Source: Deinococcales bacterium (GTDB lineage Bacteria; Deinococcota; Deinococci; Deinococcales; JAAFIG01). Taken from it: DNA of 40,668 nt. The stretch's first letter is position 1, and every line of letters begins with the position of its first letter. This document shows, piece by piece, positions 32,117 through 40,554 of this stretch. The notes under the pieces were generated by a model, which was not told the DNA's origin, did no database searches, and was given only the letters and a program-made list of their open reading frames with translations. The position numbers and the translations under genes are program-made. The stretch is from positions 1 through 40,668 of the forward strand of contig JANYHH010000034.1 of NCBI GenBank assembly GCA_025359505.1, written 5' to 3'.

Positions 32117-33073
32117 GTGGTCGATTTCATCTGGGGCGCGTGGTTGCTGGGCATTGCGCTCGTGCCGCTGGCGCTGTGGTGGTACGCCAAAAGCATCGCC
32201 AGACCTGCCAAGGCGGTGGTTTACCATCCAGACGCCGAGTTCATCGCTAGCCTCAAACCGGCGCGGCTTTCGCGCCGCCGCGACCTGCCCGCGCTGCTGT
32301 TCGTGACCACACTCGCGCTGGGACTCGTAGCGCTCGCCCGTCCCGTCGCGCCGCTGCCGCAACTCGATAACCGCACAACCGTGATGATCGCCGTGGATGT
32401 CTCCGGCTCCATGCGGAACGACGACATCAAACCCTCGAGATTCATCGCCATGCAAGACGCGGTACGCAAGTTCATCAAGCAACTGCCGAGCGACCTGAAC
32501 GTAGGTTTGGTTTCCTTCGCGGGGACAGCCGCATTGAACGTTCCACCGACCAATGAGCGCCAAGGATTGCTGGACGCGGTGGACGCGATGTTCATGGCGC
32601 GGGGCACGGCGATCGGTGCGGGACTGCGCGAATCGATCGCTGCACTGCCCGCCCGCACGGTGCTCGAAAAAGCGACCAAGCCGCTCGAGCCGAACGCACC
32701 GCCCGCCATCGTTGTCTTATTGACCGATGGGCGCAACAACCGCGAGCCAGACCCGCTGGCGATGGCGGCAATCGCCAAAACCCAGCAGGTCAAGGTCTAC
32801 ACGATTGGCTTGGGGACGCTGGAAAGCAACCAGAGCGGCGAGTATTACCGTGGTTTCGACCCGCAAGTCCTCAAAGACATGGCGCGAATCACTGGCGGCG
32901 AGTATTTCGCCGCCTCGAGCGCTGGTCAGCTCACTGCGGTGTACACGAAGCTCGGCAGCAATTTGGGTTGGACGTTCAAACCCAGCGAGGTCACGCACGT
33001 CGTCGCCACGGCCGCTGGACTCCTGCTGCTAATTGCGATGGTCTTTGCGGAGCGCAACCGCCGCGTGATCTAA
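32117..33073 (+). CDS. VWA-domain membrane protein, BatA/BatB-like
   Basis: The 318-residue protein has two N-terminal membrane segments (about 4-22 and 58-76), a von Willebrand A domain and a final helix (about 292-311). The MIDAS metal site is intact: DVSGS (94-98), a Thr in ARGTAIGAGL and an Asp in LLTDGRNN. Such proteins act with MoxR-type AAA ATPases in Bat (aerotolerance) clusters; no moxR is in the window, so its partner must be elsewhere. GTG 32117 gives a natural start before the first helix; the frame is open back to 32033 but overlaps the mdh terminator region. Confidence 0.88.
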   Translation: MVDFIWGAWLLGIALVPLALWWYAKSIARPAKAVVYHPDAEFIASLKPARLSRRRDLPALLFVTTLALGLVALARPVAPLPQLDNRTTVMIAVDVSGSMRNDDIKPSRFIAMQDAVRKFIKQLPSDLNVGLVSFAGTAALNVPPTNERQGLLDAVDAMFMARGTAIGAGLRESIAALPARTVLEKATKPLEPNAPPAIVVLLTDGRNNREPDPLAMAAIAKTQQVKVYTIGLGTLESNQSGEYYRGFDPQVLKDMARITGGEYFAASSAGQLTAVYTKLGSNLGWTFKPSEVTHVVATAAGLLLLIAMVFAERNRRVI

Positions 33074-33104
33074 CTCGAGCGCTACTGCTGGAGATTAATT
33101 GCCC

Positions 33105-33110
33105 TAGACT
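33105..33110 (+). promoter_or_regulatory. -10 box of leaderless exported-protein gene
   Basis: TAGACT lies 6 bases before the ATG at 33117. Confidence 0.55.
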
Positions 33111-33116
33111 AACGCC

Positions 33117-33974
33117 ATGAAGATCACACGAATCGCTGCGTTGCTGCTGATCGCCGTCTCGAGCGTTGCTGCCGCGCCCGGCGCGGGCACAGTCTTGATC
33201 GGCTATCCGACCGACGCGACCGACGCTGGCACGCTGCGCCTGTTCGAGTTGCTTGGTGGTACGTCAGGCGCGAGTCAGTGGATTGCGGGCGGTCAGCTCA
33301 AAGTCAGTCCCGCCAGTTACACGCTCTACAATCTGGCGGGCAAAGCGGGAGCGCTGCGCGGGGGCGTCAAAACCTCTTACGGCGTCCCGTGCGAGCAGAC
33401 TTACGGCGTGGATGTCAATCCCGTGCCGCAGCGTAAGGATTGGTGGATCGGGCTGTCTGGCGCGTGGAACGCCCGCCCTCGAGCGGTGACGGTGTTACCG
33501 AACTCGAGTGCGGTCTATCAGGCTGTGGTACGCGATTTGCTGGTCAAAAAGGGACTGAAAAACCCGGTCGTCAAGCTCGAGCGGGTCGTGCGGGCCGATT
33601 TGGACGGCGATCAGAGCGATGAGATCATCATCGCCGCGAATCATTTCGCCGCACCTCAGGGACTCTTTCCACCCGTGAACGGTCAAGCCGGAGATTACGG
33701 GCTGCTGTTGGTGCGTAAAGTCATCGCGGGCAAGGTGCAAACCATTGAGTTGGGAGCGGACGTGATCCTCAAAGCCACCACGCCAGCCGAACTCGAGCAG
33801 GGCACGATCAACAACCCGGACAGCTTTGCTTTGGTCAACGTGCTGGATTTGAACGGTGACGGCAAAATGGAGGTTGTGACCTTCAATGCGATTTACGAGG
33901 ATTCGGCCGTGTCCGCTTGGGACTGGGACGGCAAGCAGTTTAAGACGCGGCTTATTAGCGGCTGCGGTGTTTAG
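33117..33974 (+). CDS. Exported protein with VCBS/FG-GAP-like Ca-binding repeats
   Basis: A 285-residue secreted protein. A signal peptide (MKITRIAALLLIAVSSVAAAP) is followed by a domain with two cysteines (PCEQTYG and a C-terminal SGCGV) and two Asp-rich repeats, ADLDGDQSDEIIIA and LDLNGDGKMEVVTF, of the calcium-loop type found in VCBS/FG-GAP beta-propeller blades. Two loops are too few for a whole propeller. I do not recognise a named family. It follows the VWA gene by 43 bases but has its own TAGACT box. Confidence 0.82.
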   Translation: MKITRIAALLLIAVSSVAAAPGAGTVLIGYPTDATDAGTLRLFELLGGTSGASQWIAGGQLKVSPASYTLYNLAGKAGALRGGVKTSYGVPCEQTYGVDVNPVPQRKDWWIGLSGAWNARPRAVTVLPNSSAVYQAVVRDLLVKKGLKNPVVKLERVVRADLDGDQSDEIIIAANHFAAPQGLFPPVNGQAGDYGLLLVRKVIAGKVQTIELGADVILKATTPAELEQGTINNPDSFALVNVLDLNGDGKMEVVTFNAIYEDSAVSAWDWDGKQFKTRLISGCGV

Positions 33975-34215
33975 CGCAGTCTCGAGCAATGGTTTATGGT
34001 CTCGAGGGTTGCACCAATTGCTATTCGCATCTCCAGCAACGCTGTTAAACCGAAACTCGATCTAGAGGACGCGTCCGTTCAGCACCTCGCGCTGCCGCGA
34101 AGAAACGCTGCTGGGTCTCGAGCCAGCCGAGATTCGACTTAAATGCCGACCCGATAGACATGACCTCGAGCAGATGAGCGCTGCCTCAGTCATGACGTGT
34201 CAAACTGCAATGTGT

Positions 34216-35241
34216 ATGCCCAAACTGCGTTTACTGCTGCTGTGCGGCGGTCAATCCGAGGAGCACGAAGTTAGCCTCAACTCCGCCAAAAGCGTGCTCT
34301 CTGCGCTCTCCAAAGACCGCTTCGAGGTCACGCCGCTGGTCATCACCAAAGCCGGCCGCTGGCTGCCGCCCTCCGAAGCGAATGCCGCCTTGGAGCGTGG
34401 CGCGGCTGAAACGGGCGGCGAGCTGGTGTTGCAGCAAGCCTCGAGCGCCACGAATTTCGATGTGGTTTTCCCGCTGCTGCACGGCCCGATGGGCGAGGAC
34501 GGCACGGTGCAGGGCTTGCTGACGCTGGCGGGCATCCCGTTCGTTGGCAGCGGCGTGCTGGGCAGCGCGAGCAGCATGGACAAATTGGTGATGAAAGCCG
34601 TGCTGGGCGCTCACGGCATCCCGCAAGTCGCGTATGCGGGTGTGACCAGAGCTGAGTACAACACTGACCCGCAGCGCGTACTCATCACCCTCGAGCCACT
34701 GGGCTTTCCGGTGTTCGTCAAACCCGCCAACCTCGGCTCGAGCGTCGGGATTTCAAAAGCGGGCGACAAGTCAGAATTGCGGGCAGCCCTCGAGTTAGCA
34801 CTGCGCTTCGACCGTCGCGCCATCGTCGAAGCGGGTGCGTCGCACGGCAAACCGCGCGAACTCGAGGTCGGGATTCTGGGGAACGACGCGCCCAGTGCCA
34901 GCCCCGTCGGAGAGCTGACGTTTGACGGTGAGTTTTACGATTACGATACCAAGTATGTGGCTGGTCGCGCCCAGATGCACATTCCAGCTCAAGTGCCGCT
35001 CGAGATCGCTCAACGCGTGCAGGACTTGGCACTGACCGCGTTCAAAGCCTTGGATTGCGCGGGGCTGGCGAGGGTCGACTTCTTCTACGTGCCGCAAACT
35101 GGCGAAGTTTACCTCAACGAAGTCAACACCATGCCGGGTTTCACGCAGACCAGCATGTATCCGAAGCTCTGGGAAGCGGGCGGGATCGGTTACGGCGATC
35201 TGGTCGCGCAACTCGTTGGACTCGCGCTCGAGGCACGTTGA
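34216..35241 (+). CDS. ddl: D-alanine--D-alanine ligase
   Basis: Ddl joins two D-alanines with ATP for the peptidoglycan pentapeptide. The product (about 341 residues) starts [20 protein letters not shown] and has [14 protein letters not shown], the ATP-grasp segment [18 protein letters not shown] and the metal-binding [23 protein letters not shown] 34216 matches the family N-terminus. In-frame ATGs at 34174, 34192 and 34210 are alternatives that would add up to 14 residues. A TAGACA at 34155 may be the -10. No other cell-wall gene adjoins it. Confidence 0.95.
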   Translation: MPKLRLLLLCGGQSEEHEVSLNSAKSVLSALSKDRFEVTPLVITKAGRWLPPSEANAALERGAAETGGELVLQQASSATNFDVVFPLLHGPMGEDGTVQGLLTLAGIPFVGSGVLGSASSMDKLVMKAVLGAHGIPQVAYAGVTRAEYNTDPQRVLITLEPLGFPVFVKPANLGSSVGISKAGDKSELRAALELALRFDRRAIVEAGASHGKPRELEVGILGNDAPSASPVGELTFDGEFYDYDTKYVAGRAQMHIPAQVPLEIAQRVQDLALTAFKALDCAGLARVDFFYVPQTGEVYLNEVNTMPGFTQTSMYPKLWEAGGIGYGDLVAQLVGLALEAR

Positions 35242-35312
35242 GGGGATCGAGTGCTCGAGCGTCGAACTTTTTTCAGTAGGGGAGAAGACCTGCGCCGCTC
35301 GAGCTGACCGCG

Positions 35313-35318
35313 TACAGT
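35313..35318 (+). promoter_or_regulatory. -10 box of leaderless CMD gene
   Basis: TACAGT lies 7 bases before the ATG at 35326. Confidence 0.5.
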
Positions 35319-35325
35319 GCAGCCC

Positions 35326-35703
35326 ATGAGCGATCCGAACGACCATACCGCCCGCGATCCGAGGGACACCATCTGGGGCGACGCGAAACGCGCCATTGAG
35401 CGCCGCTTGACCCGCTTAGACCCAGACTTGGAGCGTTACGTGCGCGAGTTCGCCTACGGCGATATCTACGCGAGGGGCGTGCTCGAGCCAAAATTGCAGG
35501 AGTACTTGGCGGTCGTCATGCTGATCGCGCTCGGCAACCCCGAGGAGCTGAAAACCCATTTGCGCGGCGCACTGCTGAACGGTGCGACTGAAGCTGAATT
35601 GCGCGAAGTGCTGCTGTTTGCATTGCCCTACCTTGGGTTCCCGAGGGTCATCGGCGCGTTCGCACAACTGAAATCCCTGCTCGAGCAACCGTCGCGCACC
35701 TGA
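35326..35703 (+). CDS. Carboxymuconolactone decarboxylase (CMD/AhpD-like) family protein
   Basis: A 125-residue all-helical protein with the CMD pattern PKLQEYLAVVMLIALGNPEELKTHLRGALLNGATEAELREVLL and LPYLGFPRVIGAFAQL. The CxxC redox pair of AhpD is absent, so a peroxidase-linked disulfide reductase role is unlikely; the sequence is closer to the PcaC-type or the many unassigned members. ATG 35326 is used because TACAGT lies 7 bases before it; a GTG at 35317 overlaps that box. It converges with the diguanylate cyclase gene. Confidence 0.9.
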   Translation: MSDPNDHTARDPRDTIWGDAKRAIERRLTRLDPDLERYVREFAYGDIYARGVLEPKLQEYLAVVMLIALGNPEELKTHLRGALLNGATEAELREVLLFALPYLGFPRVIGAFAQLKSLLEQPSRT

Positions 35704-35712
35704 CCTCGAGCC

Positions 35713-37620
35713 TCAGGGCTGGCTGCTTTGACCGCGCCGCTCCAGACCGCGTTTTTCCTTGTACATCGCGGCGTCCGCGACGCGGTATAGACCATTGGCG
35801 CTGCCCGCGTCACTTGGGAACATCGCCGTGCCGATTGCCGCGCTGACCCCAGCGCCGTTCGGCAAGCGAAACCCGTTCACCGCGATCCGTAAACTCGCGG
35901 CGATCCGCAGGCACTCGTCGCGCTCGGTGATATCGAGCACGATCATCACGAACTCGTCCCCACCAAGCCGCGCCAAGGTGTTGCCAAGGCGCAGGTTTGC
36001 TCGCATAGCATCGGCAATGCCAACCAGCAGTTCATCACCGACGCTGTGACCATAGCGGTCATTGATTTCCTTGAAACCGTTCAAATCCACGCTCAGCAAA
36101 CCGAACACGTTTCCCTGCTCGAGTGCGACTGACAAGCGCTGCTCGTAGAGTGATCTGTTCGGCAGGTGCGTCAACTGATCGTGCGTCGCCTGAAACTCCA
36201 AGGCGCTGAGCAGTTTGGAGCGCTCGATCGCAATCGCTAGTAAATCCATCACGGCCAGCAGCGCCTGCGTCATCTGGACTTCTGGGGTGTTGTGAAACAC
36301 CAGCATCGTCGCCAGCAACTCTCCGGCGCTCGAGCGCACCGGCAGGGCTGTGATGCGGTCAATGTCAGAGGCGAAGGCGGCACGAAAAGCGTCGCTGATG
36401 CGCGGGTCGCTCATCAGCACCTGCGGGATCAGCCCCTCGCGCAGCAATTTCTTTTCACTGGCAAACTGCGTCAGGAACTGCTGGCCAGCCTCACCAAGCA
36501 ATTTTTCAACCAGTTGCCTCGGTAAGCCCACAGCGTTACTGAACGAAAACCTAGATTCGTCAAAGACAATCAGTGCATTCGTCGTGCCCTGCGCCAATTG
36601 CTCCGCCATTTGCCGCAAGCGCTCCATCACCGTCTCTAGCGCCGCGCCGCGAGCGATCAACTCCAGCACTGCATTGCGTTCACCCTCGAGCCGTTCAGCT
36701 TGTTTGCGCTTCGTGATGTCCTGCATCAAGCCGCGCAAACGCACCGTGTCACCATGCCGCCACGCACTGATCTGATCCGAAATCCACAGTGGCTGCCCGT
36801 CAGCCGTAAACGCACGGTATTCAATACTGACGCTCTGCAACGACTGACTAACGTGCAGTAGCGCCGCGTTGGTGTACTCCAAATTATCGGGGTGGGGAAT
36901 GGTGCGCCAGATCGTGTCACGATCCAAACCAATGAAGGCACTGTGCGGGTAGCCGAACATCAGCGAGGCTTGAGGACTGACGTAATCGCAGTAAAAATCT
37001 TGCTCTGCGGGCATCCATACGTTTTCCCAAACCACGCCGTCAATGCCATGCACCAAGCGCTCGAAACGCTCCAAACTGTCTTTGAGCTGCTCAACAACTC
37101 TGGTCTGTTCCAACACCGGCACGCTCGACCTGACGACGCTGGTTGCCAAGTCCATATCGCCCTGCGTGAAGCGGTGCGGCTCCAAGGCGTCCAACCCGAG
37201 CGTGCCGATCACTTCACCTCGAGCGATCACCGGCACGACCATCATGCTCTGCACGCCGCGCTCGAGCAAATCAGCTTGTGAACTACCGAGGCGCGTGTCG
37301 CTGGCGACATCGCTGACGATCACGCCGCGCTGCTCCGCGATCACCTGCTGCGTCAACGGGTTGTTGTCTATTCTTAAACCAATCGCGCTGCGTCCACGCG
37401 GACGCGCCTCTGCGATCACGGTCGAGCTTCGGTCAAGGCGGTTCAGTTGCGCGAAGCCAGCGGCAGTCACCCCAATCGCCAGTGCGACTTCCTCACAGAC
37501 GGTACTGAGCACGACAATCGGTGAGAGGTCAGCGGCTGCGGCGTTGATGCGAATCAACAACTCCGCCTCGCGCAAACGTCGCTCGAGGTCAGTCGGTTCT
37601 GGGAGTTGGGAGGAATTCAT
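35713..37620 (-). CDS. Diguanylate cyclase with GAF-PAS-GAF-GGDEF layout
   Basis: Makes cyclic di-GMP from two GTP in response to signals sensed by its N-terminal domains. The 635-residue protein has a GAF domain (about 20-165), a PAS domain (about 190-315; YPHSAFIGLDRDTIW and RLRGLMQDITKRKQAE), a second GAF domain (about 330-470) and a GGDEF domain (about 475-632) with an intact GGDEF at 553-557. There is no RxxD inhibitory site just before it, so product inhibition may be lacking. No membrane segment is seen. ATG 37620 is chosen over TTG 37641. No EAL domain is present. Confidence 0.94.
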   Translation of the reverse strand: MNSSQLPEPTDLERRLREAELLIRINAAAADLSPIVVLSTVCEEVALAIGVTAAGFAQLNRLDRSSTVIAEARPRGRSAIGLRIDNNPLTQQVIAEQRGVIVSDVASDTRLGSSQADLLERGVQSMMVVPVIARGEVIGTLGLDALEPHRFTQGDMDLATSVVRSSVPVLEQTRVVEQLKDSLERFERLVHGIDGVVWENVWMPAEQDFYCDYVSPQASLMFGYPHSAFIGLDRDTIWRTIPHPDNLEYTNAALLHVSQSLQSVSIEYRAFTADGQPLWISDQISAWRHGDTVRLRGLMQDITKRKQAERLEGERNAVLELIARGAALETVMERLRQMAEQLAQGTTNALIVFDESRFSFSNAVGLPRQLVEKLLGEAGQQFLTQFASEKKLLREGLIPQVLMSDPRISDAFRAAFASDIDRITALPVRSSAGELLATMLVFHNTPEVQMTQALLAVMDLLAIAIERSKLLSALEFQATHDQLTHLPNRSLYEQRLSVALEQGNVFGLLSVDLNGFKEINDRYGHSVGDELLVGIADAMRANLRLGNTLARLGGDEFVMIVLDITERDECLRIAASLRIAVNGFRLPNGAGVSAAIGTAMFPSDAGSANGLYRVADAAMYKEKRGLERRGQSSQP

Positions 37621-37733
37621 CAGGGCGTAGTGGTTCCGCAAACGAGCGATATTCTCGCACGCTAAGAGTCAAAATGATTTTACGCAGTGCAAAACCGTCA
37701 TTGAGTTGACCGCTTGCTGACAGTCCGCGTGTG

Positions 37734-38879
37734 TCAGGTCGTGTACTCAGCATTGATCTTGACGTAGTTTTCAGTCAGATCGCAACCCCACGCCGTGCCA
37801 GACGCGCTGCCAGCTCCAAGGTCAACATCGATCACCACGTCTTCGCAACGCATTGCGCTCGAGGCGGCGTCTTTGTCAAACTCCAGCGGCTGCCCGTCAA
37901 ACACCGCAATGCCCTGCACGGACACACTCGCCTGCGTTGGCTCAAAAGTCACGTCGCTGCGTCCGAGCGCCGCCAGAATTCGCCCCCAATTCGGATCGTT
38001 GCCGTAAACAGCGCTTTTCAGTAAGCTCGAGCCAGCCACGGTGCGGGCGGCTTTCAGTGCGTCGGCTTCGCTCGGAGCGCCGCGCACGTTGACGGTCAGT
38101 AGTTTCGTCGCGCCCTCGCCGTCTCTGGCGATCTGCTTGGCGAGGTCGCGCATTACCGCCTCAATCGCCTCCAGCCCCTCGAGTGCATCGCAAGCCACGC
38201 GGCCGCTCGCCATCACCACCGCCATGTCGTTCGTGCTGGTATCGCCATCGACCGTGATCGCGTTGAAAGTACGCGCCACGATCCCCGCAAACGTTGACCT
38301 CAGCGCGGTTTGCTCGAGTACCGCATCGGTCACGACGAACGCCAGCATCGTCGCCATGTTCGGGTGAATCATCCCCGATCCCTTGCAGAAACCCACGACT
38401 CGAGCACCGCTGCTCAAGATGACCTCGGCAACCTTCATTGTCAAATCCGTCGTCATGATCGCTGTCGCCGCCGCTTTGACATCCTCCCCCAGCGCTGCTG
38501 CCGCCAACGGAATGCCCACCTCGAGCTTTTCAATCGGCAGTTGCACCCCGATCACGCCCGTGCTCGCCGTCAGCACACTCAGCGCCTCGAGATTCAACTC
38601 ATGCGCCGCAAGCTCCGCCATCCGCCGATCCGTCCGCACGCCTTGCTCGCCCGTCACGCAATTGGCGTTGCCCGCGTTGACGACAATCGCCTGCAACATC
38701 GCGCCGCTCGAGTACAGGCTTCTGGCGCGATGTACGGACGCTGCCGCCGCGAGATTCTGCGTCGTTGACAGCGCCCACGCGCACGGCACGTCACTGTGGA
38801 TCAGCGCCACATCGGGATTGCCGCTTTTCTTGATGCCCGCCTTGACGCCGCTCGAGCGAAAACCGCTTGGTAAGATCAT
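37734..38879 (-). CDS. argJ: Glutamate N-acetyltransferase/ornithine acetyltransferase
   Basis: ArgJ moves the acetyl group from N-acetylornithine to glutamate in the cyclic arginine pathway; bifunctional members also use acetyl-CoA. The 381-residue precursor has VVNAGNANCVTGEQG, GFCKGSGMIHPNMATML with the self-cleavage site Ala176-Thr177 (Thr177 becomes the nucleophile), and DGDTSTND. Length and motifs are complete. ATG 38879 follows TACACT by 7 bases, so the gene is leaderless. Upstream lies the composite repeat also found before aroB. No other arg gene is in the window. Confidence 0.96.
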   Translation of the reverse strand: MILPSGFRSSGVKAGIKKSGNPDVALIHSDVPCAWALSTTQNLAAAASVHRARSLYSSGAMLQAIVVNAGNANCVTGEQGVRTDRRMAELAAHELNLEALSVLTASTGVIGVQLPIEKLEVGIPLAAAALGEDVKAAATAIMTTDLTMKVAEVILSSGARVVGFCKGSGMIHPNMATMLAFVVTDAVLEQTALRSTFAGIVARTFNAITVDGDTSTNDMAVVMASGRVACDALEGLEAIEAVMRDLAKQIARDGEGATKLLTVNVRGAPSEADALKAARTVAGSSLLKSAVYGNDPNWGRILAALGRSDVTFEPTQASVSVQGIAVFDGQPLEFDKDAASSAMRCEDVVIDVDLGAGSASGTAWGCDLTENYVKINAEYTT

Positions 38880-38886
38880 GCGTTCG

Positions 38887-38892
38887 AGTGTA
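38887..38892 (-). promoter_or_regulatory. -10 box of leaderless argJ
   Basis: TACACT on the minus strand lies 7 bases before the ATG at 38879, immediately after the composite repeat. Confidence 0.55.
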
Positions 38893-38897
38893 GCAAA

Positions 38898-39000
38898 GTC
38901 AAGGTCAAGGGCAGCTCGCTGCGCGTTTCGCCCTGCGAACATGGGTTCGACGCCACTCTCTCCCGCCGCTTCGCGTCGGCCTCTCTCCGGGAGAGAGGTG
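38898..39000 (-). repeat. Composite intergenic repeat, argJ copy
   Basis: On the minus strand the 46-bp module (38955-39000, one mismatch to 5828-5873) is followed after 33 bases by the exact 24-bp module (38898-38921). It ends 5 bases before the argJ -10 box and points towards argJ, as the other copy points towards aroB. Confidence 0.8.
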
Positions 39001-39071
39001 AATGGCAATCACGGCTCGAGGGTGAGGTGAATGGCGAATCGGGTCTCGAGCATGAGGCTGATATCTGGGTT

Positions 39072-39440
39072 TTACGCGTCGGAGCGCCACTCGTGGGCTT
39101 GCAACTGCTCTAAGCTGACGAACTCGAGGGCTTTCATGTTCGTCGCCTCGAGCCGCACGGGTGGGGCGACATTGGCTTGTAGCGCTTCGCGCCAACGGGT
39201 CGCGCACAGACACCAGCAATTGCCTGCCTGCAAACCAGCGAAGTTGTATTCAGGGCGAGGCGTGATGAGGTCGTTGCCGCGTGAGCGGCTGAACTCCAAA
39301 AAGGCTTGCGTGACGATGGCGCAGATCACGTGCGTTCCCGCGTCCGAGGCGTCGGTGCGGCACGAACCGTCGCGGTAGTAACCCGTCATCGGTGCGGTGC
39401 AGCAGACCTCCAATGTCCCGCCCAGCACGTTTTTGGTCAT
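39072..39440 (-). CDS. DUF2237 family protein
   Basis: The 122-residue protein matches DUF2237 almost throughout: NVLGGTLEVCCTAPMTGYYRDGSCRTDASDAGTH at the start, FLEFSRSRGNDLITPRPEYNFAGL in the middle and NWCLC-like GNCWCLCATRW near residue 72-82. Its six or so cysteines are in conserved positions; the biochemical role of the family is not established. It starts 39 bases after the stop of the GNAT gene on the same strand, so the two are probably cotranscribed. Confidence 0.9.
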   Translation of the reverse strand: MTKNVLGGTLEVCCTAPMTGYYRDGSCRTDASDAGTHVICAIVTQAFLEFSRSRGNDLITPRPEYNFAGLQAGNCWCLCATRWREALQANVAPPVRLEATNMKALEFVSLEQLQAHEWRSDA

Positions 39441-39479
39441 TGGTACAGTCTCGAGGGTCGGATCGATTTTCGCAAGTCT

Positions 39480-40400
39480 TCACAGCGCTTTTCGCAGGAT
39501 CACACGGGCGGGTTCTGGCACAAAACCTAAACTCCGATTGATGGTGAGCATCGGTTGATTGACGACGTGGTTGTTGGCGCGAATCACGGCGAAGCCATGT
39601 AACTGCGCGTAGCGGATCGCCTCGAGTTTCAGCGCGAACGCGATGCCGCGCCGCCGATACGCGGCGATCACGCCCGTCAAGCCAACCTGCAACGTGCCCG
39701 CTCGAGCCGAGCCGTACAACTGCGAGACGCCTGCAATGTCGTCGTCCATAAGGGCGATAAAATGCGCGTCGGGCAGAAAATGCGGGGCATCCAGCAACTG
39801 TGAGCGCCAGAACGGGTACGTCCACGGGACGAACGGGACGGCGGCTGGCACGTCGCGCATCATGGCGAGGTTCGCCGCGTAGTAACGCTCCAAGAAGGCT
39901 TCGTCATCCAAATGCCCGCTCAGCGTCTCCACGCGCAACGCCGCTGATGCTCGAGCCGCGAATGGCTGAGGGTTAAACGTGGTCACATCCAGATTGCTGT
40001 CGAACATGCGGTCGATCTCATTGAAGCCACGCTGCTCATAGAACGCTATTGGCCACTCGCCCTGCTGAGCGTTGACCTGCACGTACCGAGCGCCAATGGC
40101 GATGGCTGCGCGTTCAGCCGTGCCGTACAGCGCAGCGGCGTGATCGACAAACTCAGCCAGCAACAGCAGTTGCAAGCGCACCTCACCGGGCATTGGACTC
40201 GAGTGCGGCGGCTCGAGGTTCAGCGCTCCAATCAGTTGCCCCGCTGCGTAAACCAGAAAACGAGCGTGAATCGCGTCTGGCTCGAGGCTTGCGTCACCGT
40301 GCGTGACCTGCACGGTGGTTGTCGGGCGGGCGGGGGCAGCGTGGTTGCAAACCCAAACGTAGCTTTCTAAATCAGCCGCTTCGTAAGCCTTGAGTTCCAT
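39480..40400 (-). CDS. Tandem GNAT-family N-acetyltransferase
   Basis: A 306-residue protein made of two GNAT folds. The second (about 150-306) shows the acetyl-CoA-binding region VGLTGVIAAYRRRGIAFALK followed by EAIRYAQLHGF and NQPMLTINRSLGF, typical of acetyltransferases of the mycothiol-synthase-like double-GNAT layout. The first (about 1-130) is more degenerate and ends IAFYEQRGFNEID. The substrate is unknown. A strong promoter with a dyad between its boxes lies about 90 bases upstream, with a 16-codon reading frame ending just before the ATG. Confidence 0.9.
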   Translation of the reverse strand: MELKAYEAADLESYVWVCNHAAPARPTTTVQVTHGDASLEPDAIHARFLVYAAGQLIGALNLEPPHSSPMPGEVRLQLLLLAEFVDHAAALYGTAERAAIAIGARYVQVNAQQGEWPIAFYEQRGFNEIDRMFDSNLDVTTFNPQPFAARASAALRVETLSGHLDDEAFLERYYAANLAMMRDVPAAVPFVPWTYPFWRSQLLDAPHFLPDAHFIALMDDDIAGVSQLYGSARAGTLQVGLTGVIAAYRRRGIAFALKLEAIRYAQLHGFAVIRANNHVVNQPMLTINRSLGFVPEPARVILRKAL

Positions 40401-40489
40401 ACGTCACAACCCTGACCACGCCGAGATCGGCATCGAACGCGAATCTCGAGCCATAAAAAATGCGCCCCGTCTGAGCGCTGACAAATGAA

Positions 40490-40518
40490 AATATAGCACG
40501 GTATGCGCTATTCGTCAA
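40490..40518 (-). promoter_or_regulatory. Sigma-70-type promoter with internal dyad, upstream of GNAT gene
   Basis: On the minus strand TTGACG (40513-40518) and TATATT (40490-40495) are 17 bases apart. The dyad ATAGCGC-N5-GTGCTAT fills the spacer and overlaps the -10, a position where a repressor or a MerR-like activator would act. Confidence 0.7.
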
Positions 40519-40554
40519 CTCAAATCACTCAATCAACAGGGCAAACGCACCAAG

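Noticed and set aside
38940..38955. GGGTTCGA word resembling a tRNA T-arm
   Set aside because: No matching acceptor, D- or anticodon arms around it; it lies inside the composite repeat upstream of argJ.
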